NCBI GenBank assembly: GCA_007695225.1
Contig: REED01000159.1
Coordinates: 1 to 63,225, forward strand
Reading direction: 5' to 3'
Source of the DNA: Gemmatimonadales bacterium
GTDB lineage: Bacteria; Gemmatimonadota; Gemmatimonadetes; Longimicrobiales; Gaopeijiaceae
DNA length: 63,225 nt
The translations under genes were made by a program, and so were the position numbers. Below the pieces are notes generated by a model, which made no database searches, was not told where the DNA came from, and was given only the letters and a program-made list of their open reading frames with translations. Numbering within the stretch: position 1 is the stretch's first letter; the number at the start of each line of letters is the position of its first letter. Of the stretch, positions 49,969 through 60,935 are shown piece after piece.

Positions 49969-52929
49969 CTACACCGCTACCGGTACACCCAGGACCGGAC
50001 CCAGATAGCGTCCGGTGGGGGAGTCCATCTGCTCCGCAACCGTCTCCGGCGGTCCCTCGGCCACCAGGGTCCCTCCCGCCTCTCCCCCTTCCGGACCCAT
50101 GTCCAGAATCCAGTCGGCCGTCTTGATCACCTCCAGGTTGTGCTCGATGACCACCACGGTATTCCCCCGGTCCACCAGGGTATGGAGGACCTCGAGGAGC
50201 ACCCTGACATCCTCGAAGTGGAGCCCCGTGGTGGGCTCGTCCAAGATGTAGAGGGTGTTCCCGGTGGCCCTCCGGGAGAGTTCGGTGGCCAGCTTCACCC
50301 GCTGGGCCTCACCTCCCGAAAGGGTCACCGCCGACTGTCCGAGCTGGAGGTATCCGAGGCCCACGTCCTGGAGGGTCTGGAGCTTCTCCCGGATGCGGGG
50401 AACGGCCTCGAAGAAGTCCAGGGCATCGTCCACCGTCATGGCCAGGACATCGGCAATGTTCTTCCCCCGGTAGTGGATGTCCAGGGTTTCCCGGTTGTAC
50501 CGGCGTCCCCGGCAGACATCGCAGGGGACGTAGACGTCGGGGAGGAAGTGCATCTCGATCTTCACCAGCCCGTCCCCGGAACAGGCCTCGCACCGTCCCC
50601 CCTTCACGTTGAACGAGAACCGCCCCTGGGAATAGCCCCGCATCTGGGCCTCGGGGAGTTCGGAGAAGAGCTGACGGATGGGGGTGAAGACGCCGGAGTA
50701 GGTGGCGGGGTTGGACCGGGGGGTCCGTCCGATGGGGGACTGGTCCACCTCGATCACCTTGTCCACTCCCTCCAGCCCATCCAGACCGTCGAAGGGAAGA
50801 GGGAGATCCTTGGACCGATGGAAGTGGCGGGCCAGGGCCCGGTAGAGGGTCTCGTTCACCAGGGTGGACTTCCCCGACCCGGAGACCCCGGTGATGGCCA
50901 CGAAACACCCCAGGGGGAAGGCGGCGTCCACCCCCTTGAGGTTGTGGCCTCGGGCGCCCCTCAACTTCAACTGGCGGTCGGGGTCCGGGGGTCGACGCCG
51001 CTCCGGCACGGGAATGACCCGCTCCCCCCTCAGGTAGGCCCCTGTGAGGGATCGGGGCTCCGCGAGGATGTCCTCGATCCGACCTGCCGCCACCACCTCC
51101 CCCCCGTGGCGCCCAGCCCCCGGTCCCAGGTCCACCACGTAGTCGGCGCTCCGTATGGTGTCCTCGTCGTGCTCCACCACCAGCACCGTGTTCCCCAGGT
51201 CCCGGAGGGCCCGGAGCGTCCCCAGAAGGCGCTCGTTGTCCCGCTGGTGGAGCCCCACCGAGGGCTCGTCCAGGACATAGAGGACACCCACCAGTCGGCT
51301 CCCGATCTGGGTGGCCAGGCGGATTCGCTGCCCTTCCCCGCCGGAGAGGGTGTGGGCGGACCGGCCGAGCGTGAGATACTGGAGCCCCACGTCCTCCAGG
51401 AAGCGGAGCCGCTCCCGCACCTCTTTCAGGATGGGGCCGGCGATCTCGGCGGAAAGGGGGGGGCCTGGAAGGGGCTCGGACTGGGTAGCCACCGCAGGGC
51501 CAGGGGTCGCAGAGCCAGAGTTTGCAGACCCAGGGGTCTCACCCCCGTCCTCTCCCGCCACGGGCACGGCATTGAAGAAGTCCCGGGCCGCGCCGATGGA
51601 GAGGTTCGCCACCTCCCCCAGGTTACGGCCGGCCACGGTCACCGCCAGGGATTCGGGACGAAGGCGAGATCCGCCACAGGCTCCACAGGGGAGGGCCGTC
51701 ATGTACTGGGCGAGCTGCTCCCGGACGGCGTCGGAGGAGGTCTCCGCATAGCGTCGGGCCAGGCTGGCCACCACCCCCTCCCATGGCTCGGTATAGGCCT
51801 TGTCCTTCCCGCTCCGGCGATAGGGGAAGCGGATCTTCATGTTCCCGGAGCCGTGGAGGACGGCGTGGCGCGTCTCCTCCGGGAGCTTCCCCCACGGGGT
51901 GTTGGGGTCGAACTCGTACGCCTCGGCCAGTCCCGGGATCACGGACCGGCGCAGATGTCCGCTGGGTTCCCCCCAGGGGAGGACCACCCCTTCCAGGATG
52001 GAGATGATGGGATCCCCCAGGAGGAGATCGGCGCTCACTTCCCGGCGCGTCCCCAGCCCGTCGCACTCCGGACAGGCGCCGTAGGGGGAGTTGAAGGAGA
52101 ACTGCCGGGGCTCCAGCTCCGGGAGGGAGGTGGCGCAGTGGGCACACGCATAGTGCTCGGAGAAGAGGTGGGAGCGGGGCTCTTCCCCACCCTTCCCATG
52201 CTCCAGGACCTCGAGGACGCCGCCGGCGGCCTGGAGGGCGGTCTCCACCGAATCGGCCAGGCGGGCCCGGTCCGACGACCGGATCACGAGGCGATCCACC
52301 ACGACGGAGACGTCGTGGTTCTCGTACCGATTCAGGGCGGGGGGGTCGGAAAGATCATGGGTCGCCCCATCCACCCGCACCCGGACGAACCCGTCCCGGC
52401 GAGCCTTCTCGAAGAGCTCCCGGAACTCTCCCTTCCGTCCCCGGACCAGGGGGGCCAGGACCTCCACCCGAGCCCCTTCCTCCAGGCGGAGGAGTTGATC
52501 CACCACCTGGGTGGAGCTCTGTCGGAGGACCGGGCGTCCGCAGTCGGGGCAGTGGGGGATGCCCACCCGGGCCCAGAGGAGGCGGAGGTAGTCGTAGATC
52601 TCGGTGACCGTCCCCACGGTGGACCGGGGGTTCCGTGAGATGGTCTTCTGCTCGATGGAGATCGCCGGCGAAAGCCCCTCGATGGCGTCCACGTCGGGCT
52701 TCTCCATGAGCCCCAGGAACTGCCGGGCGTAGGCCGACAGGGACTCCACGTAGCGCCGCTGACCCTCGGCGTAGATGGTGTCAAAAGCCAGGGACGACTT
52801 CCCCGAACCGGAGATTCCGGTGATGACCACCAGGCGCTCCCGGGGGAGCTCGAGGGAGATGTTCCGGAGGTTGTGCTCCCGGGCCCCGCGGATGACGAGG
52901 GTGTCCCGGCCTGCGCGGTCCGGGGTCAG
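49969..52929 (-). CDS. uvrA: Excinuclease ABC subunit A
   Basis: 986 aa if counted from CTG 52929. Nucleotide-excision-repair damage sensor, an ABC ATPase dimer. First Walker [15 protein letters not shown], zinc modules with CPDCGRPV and [11 protein letters not shown]...CPECDGLG, signatures [13 protein letters not shown] and [13 protein letters not shown], and a second Walker [16 protein letters not shown]. The conserved N-terminal strand ([19 protein letters not shown]) lies upstream of GTG 52830, yet that stretch has no ATG, GTG or TTG. The best start is a CTG overlapping the htpX stop, with AGGGGG upstream. A Gly-Ser-Ala-rich insert lies near residue 450. The otherwise normal sequence argues that the gene is functional. 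Confidence 0.93.
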   Translation of the reverse strand: MTPDRAGRDTLVIRGAREHNLRNISLELPRERLVVITGISGSGKSSLAFDTIYAEGQRRYVESLSAYARQFLGLMEKPDVDAIEGLSPAISIEQKTISRNPRSTVGTVTEIYDYLRLLWARVGIPHCPDCGRPVLRQSSTQVVDQLLRLEEGARVEVLAPLVRGRKGEFRELFEKARRDGFVRVRVDGATHDLSDPPALNRYENHDVSVVVDRLVIRSSDRARLADSVETALQAAGGVLEVLEHGKGGEEPRSHLFSEHYACAHCATSLPELEPRQFSFNSPYGACPECDGLGTRREVSADLLLGDPIISILEGVVLPWGEPSGHLRRSVIPGLAEAYEFDPNTPWGKLPEETRHAVLHGSGNMKIRFPYRRSGKDKAYTEPWEGVVASLARRYAETSSDAVREQLAQYMTALPCGACGGSRLRPESLAVTVAGRNLGEVANLSIGAARDFFNAVPVAGEDGGETPGSANSGSATPGPAVATQSEPLPGPPLSAEIAGPILKEVRERLRFLEDVGLQYLTLGRSAHTLSGGEGQRIRLATQIGSRLVGVLYVLDEPSVGLHQRDNERLLGTLRALRDLGNTVLVVEHDEDTIRSADYVVDLGPGAGRHGGEVVAAGRIEDILAEPRSLTGAYLRGERVIPVPERRRPPDPDRQLKLRGARGHNLKGVDAAFPLGCFVAITGVSGSGKSTLVNETLYRALARHFHRSKDLPLPFDGLDGLEGVDKVIEVDQSPIGRTPRSNPATYSGVFTPIRQLFSELPEAQMRGYSQGRFSFNVKGGRCEACSGDGLVKIEMHFLPDVYVPCDVCRGRRYNRETLDIHYRGKNIADVLAMTVDDALDFFEAVPRIREKLQTLQDVGLGYLQLGQSAVTLSGGEAQRVKLATELSRRATGNTLYILDEPTTGLHFEDVRVLLEVLHTLVDRGNTVVVIEHNLEVIKTADWILDMGPEGGEAGGTLVAEGPPETVAEQMDSPTGRYLGPVLGVPVAV

Positions 52930-53774
52930 AACGTCCCCCTCATCTCCCGGAGCTTGGCGATCCGCTCCTCGGTGGGCGGGTGGGTGCGGAAGAGCTTGGT
53001 GAAGGCCTGCCCCCGCACCCCTGCCAGGGGGTTCACGATGGCGAGCTGGGCCCCGGCGGGATTCACCTGCATGGGAATCCGCTGGGCGTAGCTCTCCAGG
53101 CGCTGGAGTGCGCTGGCCAGCCCGTCGGGGCTCCCGGCGATCTCGGCGCCGGTGCGGTCCGCCTGGAACTCATTCACCCGGGAGATCCCCATCTGGACGA
53201 TGACCGCGGCCAGGGGTGCGATGATGGACAAGGCGATGAGGACGATGGGATTCCGGTCCCCGTCCCGCCCACCACCCAGGATGGCACCCCACCGAGCCAC
53301 CGAAGCCAGCATGGCCACGGCGCCGGCCATGGTGGCGGCGATGGTGGAGACGAGCATGTGGTAGTGCTTGATGTGAGCCAGCTCGTGGGCCACCACCCCT
53401 TCCAGTTCGCGTCGATCCACCAGTTTCAGGAGCCCCGCCGTGACGCAGACCACGGCCTTCTTGTGGCTCCGTCCGGTGGCGAAGGCGTTGGGCTGCTCCT
53501 GGGGAGCAATGGCCACCACCGGCATGGGGAGGCCGGCCCGCTGCCGGAGTTCATCCACCATCCGGTAGAGTTCCGGTGCGTCCTCAGGGCTCACGATCCG
53601 AGCCTTGTACATCTTCAGCACCGCTTTGTGACTGAACCAGAACATTCCGAAGTTCATGACGGCAGCGATCCCGAGGAAGAGGACCGCGCCACCCTGGCCG
53701 AAGAAATAGCCGCCGAGCACCACCATGAGGGCAGTGAGACCGGCCATGAGGAAAAAGACCTTAGCTAGCTGCAT
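52926..53774 (-). CDS. htpX: HtpX membrane zinc metalloprotease
   Basis: 282 aa M48B protease. Two N-terminal helices ([36 protein letters not shown]), the zinc motif [13 protein letters not shown] near 130, two further helices and the third ligand region [15 protein letters not shown]. It degrades misfolded inner-membrane proteins with FtsH. The stop overlaps the start region of uvrA. A 192-nt gap separates it from tamB. Confidence 0.95.
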   Translation of the reverse strand: MQLAKVFFLMAGLTALMVVLGGYFFGQGGAVLFLGIAAVMNFGMFWFSHKAVLKMYKARIVSPEDAPELYRMVDELRQRAGLPMPVVAIAPQEQPNAFATGRSHKKAVVCVTAGLLKLVDRRELEGVVAHELAHIKHYHMLVSTIAATMAGAVAMLASVARWGAILGGGRDGDRNPIVLIALSIIAPLAAVIVQMGISRVNEFQADRTGAEIAGSPDGLASALQRLESYAQRIPMQVNPAGAQLAIVNPLAGVRGQAFTKLFRTHPPTEERIAKLREMRGTF

Positions 53775-53966
53775 GTTGCTCGTCCGTCGTCGATTGGGGT
53801 TCCTGCGGCATCGGGGTGCGCTGCCGCCTGGAGTTGGGAGTGCCCATGAGCGGGATTCCGCTGTCCCGGGACCAATCCGCCTCCGATATACCCGAAGGGG
53901 GGGCGGGGGTGCCCGGAGAAGGGCGTGCCCGGATCGGGATCACGAGAAGGGCGGGGCTTGGCGGCT

Positions 53967-56900
53967 TCAGTACCCCCATTCCCGGTAGAGTTCAATTCCG
54001 AAGATACGGCTCACCTGGAGGCCCGCCTCGCCGAAGGTATAGACCCCCTGTCGACCGAAGCGATCCTCCACGTATCCCTCCATGGTCCAGGTGTCGCTGA
54101 AGCGCCATTCCAGGCGCGCGCCGGGGAGTTGGGCCTGGGTGCCGCCGATCCCCTGGAGGGGCCGAAGCACCAGAGCCAGGAAGAGGTTCTCCCGGAGGTA
54201 CTGTCCCACCTCCACCTGGGTACCGGCAAAGGCGCTCCCCACGGTGGGTGGGAGCCCTCCCACATCGGATTCCTGGGCCTGGGTGATGGTAAAGAAGTCC
54301 AGGCCGATCTGTCGGGCCAGGACCTGGGACAGCTGGGTGGCGATGGTTCCTGTCACGGCACTCACACCGGCACCGGCAGCCCCTTCCAGCACGGACGTCT
54401 CCCCCGATCCCAGGGCGTAGGAAGGACGACCGAAGATGAGATAGCTGATCAAGTCGGACTGGGCGATGGGCGGCTGGGCCTCCGAACTCAGGGAGACGCG
54501 AGGATTCAAGAGGTTTCCGCCCACTGATGCGATGATCTCCAGGGGCTGTCCTCCCTCCCGGCGAAGGCGGTGCACCGCCTCGATGTCCAGGGTCGGATTC
54601 ACCCCTGGCGTCCCCACGAACTCCACGACTCCCTCCCGGACCTGGAACTGACGCCCGAAGGCTACATAGTTCCCCCGGGTGGCTTCCAACATTCCCACCA
54701 GGAGGATGTCCCGACGAGCCCGATCGAAGGCCACGATGAGATCTCCCCCCATTTCCACGTTGATCTCCCGGCTTCGGAGCCAGAAGTCCCGCTGAATCGA
54801 CAGGTCCACGTCCACCCGGAGATTCTGGAGGAAGGGGTTCTGGGCCGCCTCCACCACGGGGCGAACGGCCACCAGGGTGGTATCCACCACGTCGAAGAAG
54901 GCGGGATCGGTCAGGTCCACGACCTCAGCCGTGCGGGCGAACTCCTCCAGGAAGATGACCCCCTGCTCCACCCGGACGTTTCCGGTGACCCGGGGGCGGG
55001 TGAAGCTCCCGGACAGGTTCACCTGCCCGCCCACCCGGGCCTCCAGATCCCGACGCTCCACTGCCTGGAAACCAGAGGCATCCACCCGGAGGTCGAACGC
55101 GGGATCGGTAAGATCACTGAGATCCACCGTGCCCTGGACCCGGGCAGTCCCCCTGGCCCGGGCCTGGGCGTCCACCCGGATCACGCCATCGGGCTCCACC
55201 GTGAAGTCCGCCTCGATTCCCCGTGGGTGGAGACCGATCTCGGGAAGAGACAGGGCTCCCCCGGAAAGCCGGAGGGATCCCGAGGGCCTCAGATTCCGGG
55301 GCGGCCCCCGGAGTTCCATCTCCCCGTTCAGAACGCCCTCTACCTCCTCCAGGACGTCGAGCATGGCCAGCAGGGTGGCGGCGGGGAGGGAGTCCACAGA
55401 GAGGACCAGATCCACCTCCTGATCCGAAAGGCGGGTCTCCACCTCGGTGAATGCCAGGTCCACCGGGTAGGATCCGGCAAGGCGAAGGAGGCGTCGTCCA
55501 TCCTGCTCCACGCCAAGCTGGGTGCGCGCCACCCGATCCCGGTATTCCAGGGTCCCTTCCACCCGGGAGACCTCCAGGTCTTGCATCGCCAGGTCCTGGA
55601 TGAGGATCCTCCCATCGATCACCGGCGCCTCGGCCGCCCCCTCCAGCTCAAGTTCAAGGTCCAGGGTGCCGGCGATGTTTGGATCGAACTGGAGAATCCC
55701 CGCGAGACGCTCCAGGTCCACCCCCTCGGCATCGACCCGGAGTCGGGAGTCTCCCTCCAGGTCCAGGACGCCGGCCACCCGCATCCGTAGGGGTCCATCG
55801 GCCAAGCCCTGGGCCGGATCGGGGCGGCGGACCTCCAGGTCATCCACCTGGAAGCGCCGACCCTCGACCCGGATCCGGGCCGGCTGGGCCAGCGTCCACT
55901 GAACCGGATCCAGGTTCAGTTCCAGGGCCTCCAGATTCACATCCACACCCGCCGTGTCATGTGCGAACCGGCCCTCGAACCGATAGGACTCGTCCTCCTG
56001 GCGGAAGAGGGTCACCTGGGCGCTTCCCTCCCCTGGCGCGTAGGCCATTTCGCCTTCCACCTGCCGGAATTCCCAACGATCCCAGGCCGGTTCCTCCAGT
56101 TCGAGCCCTCCCTCCACGCCCCGGAGTTCCCGCCCGGCGGAGCGGCCGTGGAAGTCGAGTCGACCCTCCTCCAGTCGCGCCTGATCCCACACTACCTCCG
56201 CCATCTGGATCCACCCCTCGAACGCCAGGTCGGGAATGCTTCCCCGAAGCTGGAGTTCCCCCTGGGCCCGGCCCTCCAGCGGAGGGCCCCGGGTTTCCTC
56301 TAGGGCATCGGGATCGAGCCCGTCGAAGGCGAGAATATCCCGCTCGAGCTGTGTCAGGGTATCGGCCACGATGAGGGTGTCACCGATGAGGAGGGGGCGG
56401 AGGCTGTGGAAGTCTTCCACTTCCCATGCCACCTCCAGGACGCCCGCCCCCGGTACGTCGCCCGCCTCGGCCCCCGTACCTGCGCGCAGGCCCAGTTCGC
56501 CTCGGGCGGTGAGGCGGGCGAGGGGGGAAATCAGCTCCAGTTCCTCGATCTGGAGGACGCCGTCCCGGGCCTGGATCCTTGCCGTCACCCGGTCCACCAC
56601 CGCCTCTCCCACACGGCTCTCCGAAAGCGTCAACTCCCCGGACCCTTCCACCGTCTCAAGATCCAACCCCCGCCCTTCCGCCTCCAGGGACCCGCTCACC
56701 ACCGAGGGGCTGGGAAGGTCCGGGAGGAAGGCGGTGAGATCCAGTTCCGAGGTGGCCGCCACCACTCGATACCCCGCTCCCGGATCCCGGACATCGGTCC
56801 GGACCTCGACGGCCACCACTCCGCCGGGAGTCTGGACCCGTCCATTCATCTGGAGGTCGGAGAGCAGCCCTTCCAGTCGAAGCTGGGCCCGGACCTCCCC

Positions 56901-58610
56901 CTCTGCCGGAATCTCCAGGGACGTGGCCCGGGAGAGGCCGTCCAGGGAGAGGGGCTCCAGGTTCCCATCCACCGACAACCGAAAGTCCCCATTCACCTGG
57001 CGCACCGAACCGAGTGCCAGGACCCGGGATTCCAGGCCGTCGACCTCATGTCTGGCATCGGCGGTGAATCGGAGCCCCTGGGTCAGGCTCCCCGAGGCCT
57101 CCACCCGGAGGGTACCCTCCCCCTGGATGGGAACGTCGGGAAGAAAGGCGGACAGTGTCCCATAGCGGAAGGGATCGGCGACAAGGGAGAGCTCCGTAAC
57201 CCCCAGAGGATCGCCCAGGTGGAGGGTGCCCGTCGCACGGACGGTGGACGTCGGGAGGTCCACCGCCGGATCGGAGTAGGTGAGATTCCCGTCCACCCGA
57301 AGTGCCCGGAAAGGACCGTCCAGCCGGGCCCGCCCCTGGAGCCGTCCTCCCACGGGAAGGGGCTCGTCCAGCCAGGAATCCAGGAGGGAGAGCTCCAGCG
57401 GAAGGAACTCCAGGTCCGTGGCCGCGATCCTCAATTCCGCGCCCAGATCCACGCCGGCCCGCCCGCGGATCCGGCTCGACCCGGAGCGGATGTCCACCTC
57501 GGTCAGGCGCCACTGCCCGGCGTCCAGGGGACCCTCTCCAGCAAGGGTGAGACGCCCCTCCCCCTGGGGAAGCCGGGGTTCAACCCACCGGAAGTCCTCC
57601 AGTCGGACAGGATCCGCCTGCATGGCCACCGCAAGGGTCATCCCCGCCGCTTCGCCCCCCCAGTCCAGGGCCAGCCGCCCATCCAACTCCGTCCCCTCCA
57701 GCCTGAGATGCTCCGCCTCCAGTTCCAGTCGTTCCGCCACCCGCCGGATCTCGCCTCGGAAGTCCTCGATACGGAAGGGCTCATCGAAGATCTGGCCGAT
57801 GAGGGAAAGGGCACCGACCTCGAACCGCTCCCCCGCCGGAGCCAGGAGTTCTGCCCGGGACAGACGGGCCTGGATCTCATGGAATCGAACCACCTGGTGG
57901 AATCCCTCGATCCCCGGCACTTCCTCCACCTGGATCCGGGGCGCCGGTTCCCCCTCCACCGGTGTGCGGACGATCAGTTCACCCCCGTGGATGGCCACCC
58001 GTCGAAGTTCGATGCGAAGGGAAGGACCCTCCTCCACCGGCTCCACCGCGGGCTCCTCCACAGGAATCGTATCCGGGGGAAGCTCGTCGGGCCCTTCCTC
58101 CTCCACCGGGGGCGCTGGATCGGGGACCGGCGGCGGCACGAAGATCCGTGCCAGATTGGACCGGGGTTCCCCGTGGAGGGTCTCGATCACCACCCGAGGG
58201 GCCCAGAGATCCACGGGATTCAGGACCACCTCTCGCTGGAAGAAGGTGCGGACGGAGTACGCAATACGTACCGAATCCGCCTCGAGGAAGGGTCGGCCTC
58301 CAGCATCCCGGATGGCGATCCCCCGGAGGGTCATCCCCCGGAGGAGGCCGTCGGAGTGGATGGAGGCCACCTCCATTCGGCCCTCCTGCAACACCCGGTC
58401 CACCTGGCTGAGGGCGGTACGCAGGACCAGGGTCTGCCCCGGACCGGTCTGGAGGAGGAAAGCAAGGAAGACCCCTACGACCACCACCAGGACCACGAGC
58501 CCTGCCAGGAAGACGCCCAGCCCCCGAAGGAGATGCCGGGACCCCTTCCGCCGCGGGCCCTGTTCGGATCCGCGCGGGGGCGACTTGGACGGGGGGGCGT
58601 TAGAAGGCAT
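53967..58610 (-). CDS. tamB: TamB-like translocation and assembly module protein
   Basis: 1547 aa. N-terminal inner-membrane anchor at about 28-53 (LLRGLGVFLAGLVVLVVVV), then more than 1200 residues of repeating beta-strand pattern forming the hydrophobic periplasm-spanning groove. The C-terminal DUF490/TamB domain is marked by GGNLLNPRVSLSSEAQPPI and SDLISYLIFGRPS near 1390, ending IELYREWGY. AsmA-like bridge proteins of this type move phospholipid and help outer-membrane protein insertion. Its start overlaps the tamA-like stop by 11 nt, the usual pairing. Confidence 0.93.
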   Translation of the reverse strand: MPSNAPPSKSPPRGSEQGPRRKGSRHLLRGLGVFLAGLVVLVVVVGVFLAFLLQTGPGQTLVLRTALSQVDRVLQEGRMEVASIHSDGLLRGMTLRGIAIRDAGGRPFLEADSVRIAYSVRTFFQREVVLNPVDLWAPRVVIETLHGEPRSNLARIFVPPPVPDPAPPVEEEGPDELPPDTIPVEEPAVEPVEEGPSLRIELRRVAIHGGELIVRTPVEGEPAPRIQVEEVPGIEGFHQVVRFHEIQARLSRAELLAPAGERFEVGALSLIGQIFDEPFRIEDFRGEIRRVAERLELEAEHLRLEGTELDGRLALDWGGEAAGMTLAVAMQADPVRLEDFRWVEPRLPQGEGRLTLAGEGPLDAGQWRLTEVDIRSGSSRIRGRAGVDLGAELRIAATDLEFLPLELSLLDSWLDEPLPVGGRLQGRARLDGPFRALRVDGNLTYSDPAVDLPTSTVRATGTLHLGDPLGVTELSLVADPFRYGTLSAFLPDVPIQGEGTLRVEASGSLTQGLRFTADARHEVDGLESRVLALGSVRQVNGDFRLSVDGNLEPLSLDGLSRATSLEIPAEGEVRAQLRLEGLLSDLQMNGRVQTPGGVVAVEVRTDVRDPGAGYRVVAATSELDLTAFLPDLPSPSVVSGSLEAEGRGLDLETVEGSGELTLSESRVGEAVVDRVTARIQARDGVLQIEELELISPLARLTARGELGLRAGTGAEAGDVPGAGVLEVAWEVEDFHSLRPLLIGDTLIVADTLTQLERDILAFDGLDPDALEETRGPPLEGRAQGELQLRGSIPDLAFEGWIQMAEVVWDQARLEEGRLDFHGRSAGRELRGVEGGLELEEPAWDRWEFRQVEGEMAYAPGEGSAQVTLFRQEDESYRFEGRFAHDTAGVDVNLEALELNLDPVQWTLAQPARIRVEGRRFQVDDLEVRRPDPAQGLADGPLRMRVAGVLDLEGDSRLRVDAEGVDLERLAGILQFDPNIAGTLDLELELEGAAEAPVIDGRILIQDLAMQDLEVSRVEGTLEYRDRVARTQLGVEQDGRRLLRLAGSYPVDLAFTEVETRLSDQEVDLVLSVDSLPAATLLAMLDVLEEVEGVLNGEMELRGPPRNLRPSGSLRLSGGALSLPEIGLHPRGIEADFTVEPDGVIRVDAQARARGTARVQGTVDLSDLTDPAFDLRVDASGFQAVERRDLEARVGGQVNLSGSFTRPRVTGNVRVEQGVIFLEEFARTAEVVDLTDPAFFDVVDTTLVAVRPVVEAAQNPFLQNLRVDVDLSIQRDFWLRSREINVEMGGDLIVAFDRARRDILLVGMLEATRGNYVAFGRQFQVREGVVEFVGTPGVNPTLDIEAVHRLRREGGQPLEIIASVGGNLLNPRVSLSSEAQPPIAQSDLISYLIFGRPSYALGSGETSVLEGAAGAGVSAVTGTIATQLSQVLARQIGLDFFTITQAQESDVGGLPPTVGSAFAGTQVEVGQYLRENLFLALVLRPLQGIGGTQAQLPGARLEWRFSDTWTMEGYVEDRFGRQGVYTFGEAGLQVSRIFGIELYREWGY

Positions 58611-60879
58611 GGCCGATGGCGAACTGGAACTGGAGGCGCCGAAGGCTGAACCCGGTGGCCTCCTCGAAGGTCACGGGTCGCTCCAGCCGGGCCAATGCAT
58701 CCACCAGGACCCAGTCGAGGGGATCGCCCCCGTTGGGCCGGAGACGCTGTCCCGGATCATCCTCGTCGGGGCGGAAGGGGCGGATGGAAGAGGTGATGAC
58801 GGGTAGTTCCTGCCGGGCGGGGGGACGGTAGGCCACATCCACACGGATGGGCCCGATGGGGGTGGCATAGCGAAGGCCGATGCCAGGGGTGGCCACCAAC
58901 TCGCCCAGATTGAAGTCGCGGGCCTCCGGCCAGACCTGTCCCACATCCACGAAGGCCACTCCCCGGAGGAAGGGCGCCCAGACGGGGAAGCGAAGTTCCA
59001 GGTTCCCCTCCATCACCGTGCTTCCCCCGGTGGGCCGGGACTCGAAGGCCCCCTCGGCCAGGGCTCCAGCGTCACAGCTCAGGTCCGCGATCGCCTCCGG
59101 CGCGCAGATGGCCTCGGACGCGGCTCCCCGGGGAAAGACGAGCTCCTCCACACCCACCGTCATCACCCGGGGACCCAACTGGCTCTGGGCATAGCCCCGC
59201 ACCGAGTTGGCGCCTCCGGCGTAGAAGCGCTTCTGGGGGTGGGCGATGCGGATGGACTCCCGGGCCGTGGAGCGGAAGCCCCGGAAGGGAGAGGCATTGA
59301 GGAAGCCTCCCCTGAGCCGGGCCCCCAGGACCATGTCCCCGGGAAGGGGTTGGAAAACGGTACCCTCCGCCACCAGGCGCTCGAAGTCAAAGTCGGAGGC
59401 CGTCGCCTGCGAGGCGTGTTCCACCTCCGCTGCCAGGGTGTGCCCACGCCTGGGGGACACGGGGCTGTCCGTGGCGTCGTACGAGAAACTGAGGGCCACA
59501 GGCGCCAGACGATTGCTCCGTTCCAGGAGCTCGATCTCCCCTGGACTGCATACCAGGAAGTTGGTACAGAAGAAGACCTCGGCGGCGCTGAGCCGCCCCA
59601 GTTCGGGCCGATAGGCGAGGCTGAGGGGAGCGTTCCTGCCGAGGATCCGGGTCATGGAGAGATTCAGCCCCAGGGCTTCCCGGATGAAGACATCGGGGAC
59701 ACTCTGGCGTTCCGCGAAGGCCCTCCCGTTGAAGGTGTTCCGGGGGGAGAAGATCCAGGGCTGGGTGAACTCCGCCGAGGCGAGCCAGTTCAAACGGGCG
59801 AACTCTCCCGTGCCTGCGCCGGAGCAGATGGACTCCTCCAGGGTCGGGGTGAGGACGTTGGACACCCGTCCCCTCAGGACGAGGCGGCGGGCACCACCCA
59901 TGAAGTTCCGGCTCGCCCATCGGGTCTCGGTGGTGAAGCAGTCGGCATTGTTCCACCCGCCCCCCGCCCGTACCCGGCGAGCGTTGCCCTCGTTGACCTG
60001 AACCCGAAGGGGCACGATGGAGTCGGGCAGGTGGTCCAGATCCTCCACCACCGCGGCGTGCCGGAAGATCTCCAGGCTGAACAGGTTGCGCTGGGCCTGG
60101 AAGATGGCCTCTCTGGAATAGACCGATCCCTCCTGGAAGGGGAGCATCCGACGGACCACCAGTTCCGAGACCTCTTCATTCCCCTCCACCTGGATCTCCC
60201 CGAAACGGGCGAGGGGACCGGTGTAGACATCGAACTCGACCTCGGCCTCCCGGGGGGTGTCGGTGGGGATGAAGATGTTTCGGAGGACGTCTGCGTGGGC
60301 AAACCCCCGATCCCTGAGGCGCTGGGTGAGGGTGTCCCTGGCCGCCTCCAGGACGGTCATGTCGAGGGGATCCCCCCTCCGGATGGGAAGATTCTGGTCC
60401 AGGGGGGAACCGGGGAGTCCGCCAGTCCCCCGGAGTTCCAGCGAGTTCACCCGTACCGGCTCTCCCTCCCGGATCTGGAAGGTCAGAGACACCTGGGTGG
60501 GCGTCTCCCGGTGGATCACCGTGTCCACCTGGACCTCCCGGAACCCCCGCTGGCGATAGAAGAGCTGGATTCGGACGAAGTCCTGAGCGAAGACCCGCGG
60601 ATTCAGGAAGGAGGGATCCACCGCGAAGTCGGCGCCGAGCCAACAGAAGGGCTGGATGACGAAGGAGCGGCAGACCGTCTCCCGGGTGAGAATGGAGTTG
60701 GCCAGCGCCCGGTCGGGAAAGGACCGATTCCCCTCGAATTGGAGGGAGAGGATCTCCGGCCGGTTCTGGGTCTGGCCCGCGGCCTGTTCCGGGGCCAGAT
60801 GGAACCCGATAACCAGAAAGAGGAGCACGCCGGTCAGGGTGCGGACCCGACGGACGAGGTCCGGCCTTTCCGTTTCCAT
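58600..60879 (-). CDS. tamA: TamA/BamA-type Omp85 outer-membrane assembly protein
   Basis: 759 aa. Signal segment LTGVLLFLVIGFHLAPEQAAGQ, then POTRA domains (EILSLQFEGNRSFPDRALA; VRVNSLELRGTGG; ARFGEIQVEGNEEVSELVVRRMLPFQEG) and a 16-strand surface-antigen barrel from about 340, ending FAIGHAF with the terminal Phe. The characteristic lid-lock element is GANSVRGYAQSQLGPR. Unusually many Cys pairs sit in the extracytoplasmic part (CRSFVIQPFC, FCTNFLVC, ICAPEAIADLSC). GAGGAA precedes the ATG at 60879; the open frame to 60975 is not conserved. Confidence 0.92.
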   Translation of the reverse strand: METERPDLVRRVRTLTGVLLFLVIGFHLAPEQAAGQTQNRPEILSLQFEGNRSFPDRALANSILTRETVCRSFVIQPFCWLGADFAVDPSFLNPRVFAQDFVRIQLFYRQRGFREVQVDTVIHRETPTQVSLTFQIREGEPVRVNSLELRGTGGLPGSPLDQNLPIRRGDPLDMTVLEAARDTLTQRLRDRGFAHADVLRNIFIPTDTPREAEVEFDVYTGPLARFGEIQVEGNEEVSELVVRRMLPFQEGSVYSREAIFQAQRNLFSLEIFRHAAVVEDLDHLPDSIVPLRVQVNEGNARRVRAGGGWNNADCFTTETRWASRNFMGGARRLVLRGRVSNVLTPTLEESICSGAGTGEFARLNWLASAEFTQPWIFSPRNTFNGRAFAERQSVPDVFIREALGLNLSMTRILGRNAPLSLAYRPELGRLSAAEVFFCTNFLVCSPGEIELLERSNRLAPVALSFSYDATDSPVSPRRGHTLAAEVEHASQATASDFDFERLVAEGTVFQPLPGDMVLGARLRGGFLNASPFRGFRSTARESIRIAHPQKRFYAGGANSVRGYAQSQLGPRVMTVGVEELVFPRGAASEAICAPEAIADLSCDAGALAEGAFESRPTGGSTVMEGNLELRFPVWAPFLRGVAFVDVGQVWPEARDFNLGELVATPGIGLRYATPIGPIRVDVAYRPPARQELPVITSSIRPFRPDEDDPGQRLRPNGGDPLDWVLVDALARLERPVTFEEATGFSLRRLQFQFAIGHAF

Positions 60880-60935
60880 GGGATTCCTCGTTCCCCGCCC
60901 TGTGCCACCCCTCCGTCGATCCCGCTCGGGATCCC

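Noticed and set aside
53761-53979. 72-codon ORF overlapping the start of htpX
   Set aside because: Low-complexity sequence, no clear ribosome site, and overlap with the htpX start; it looks like a shadow frame.
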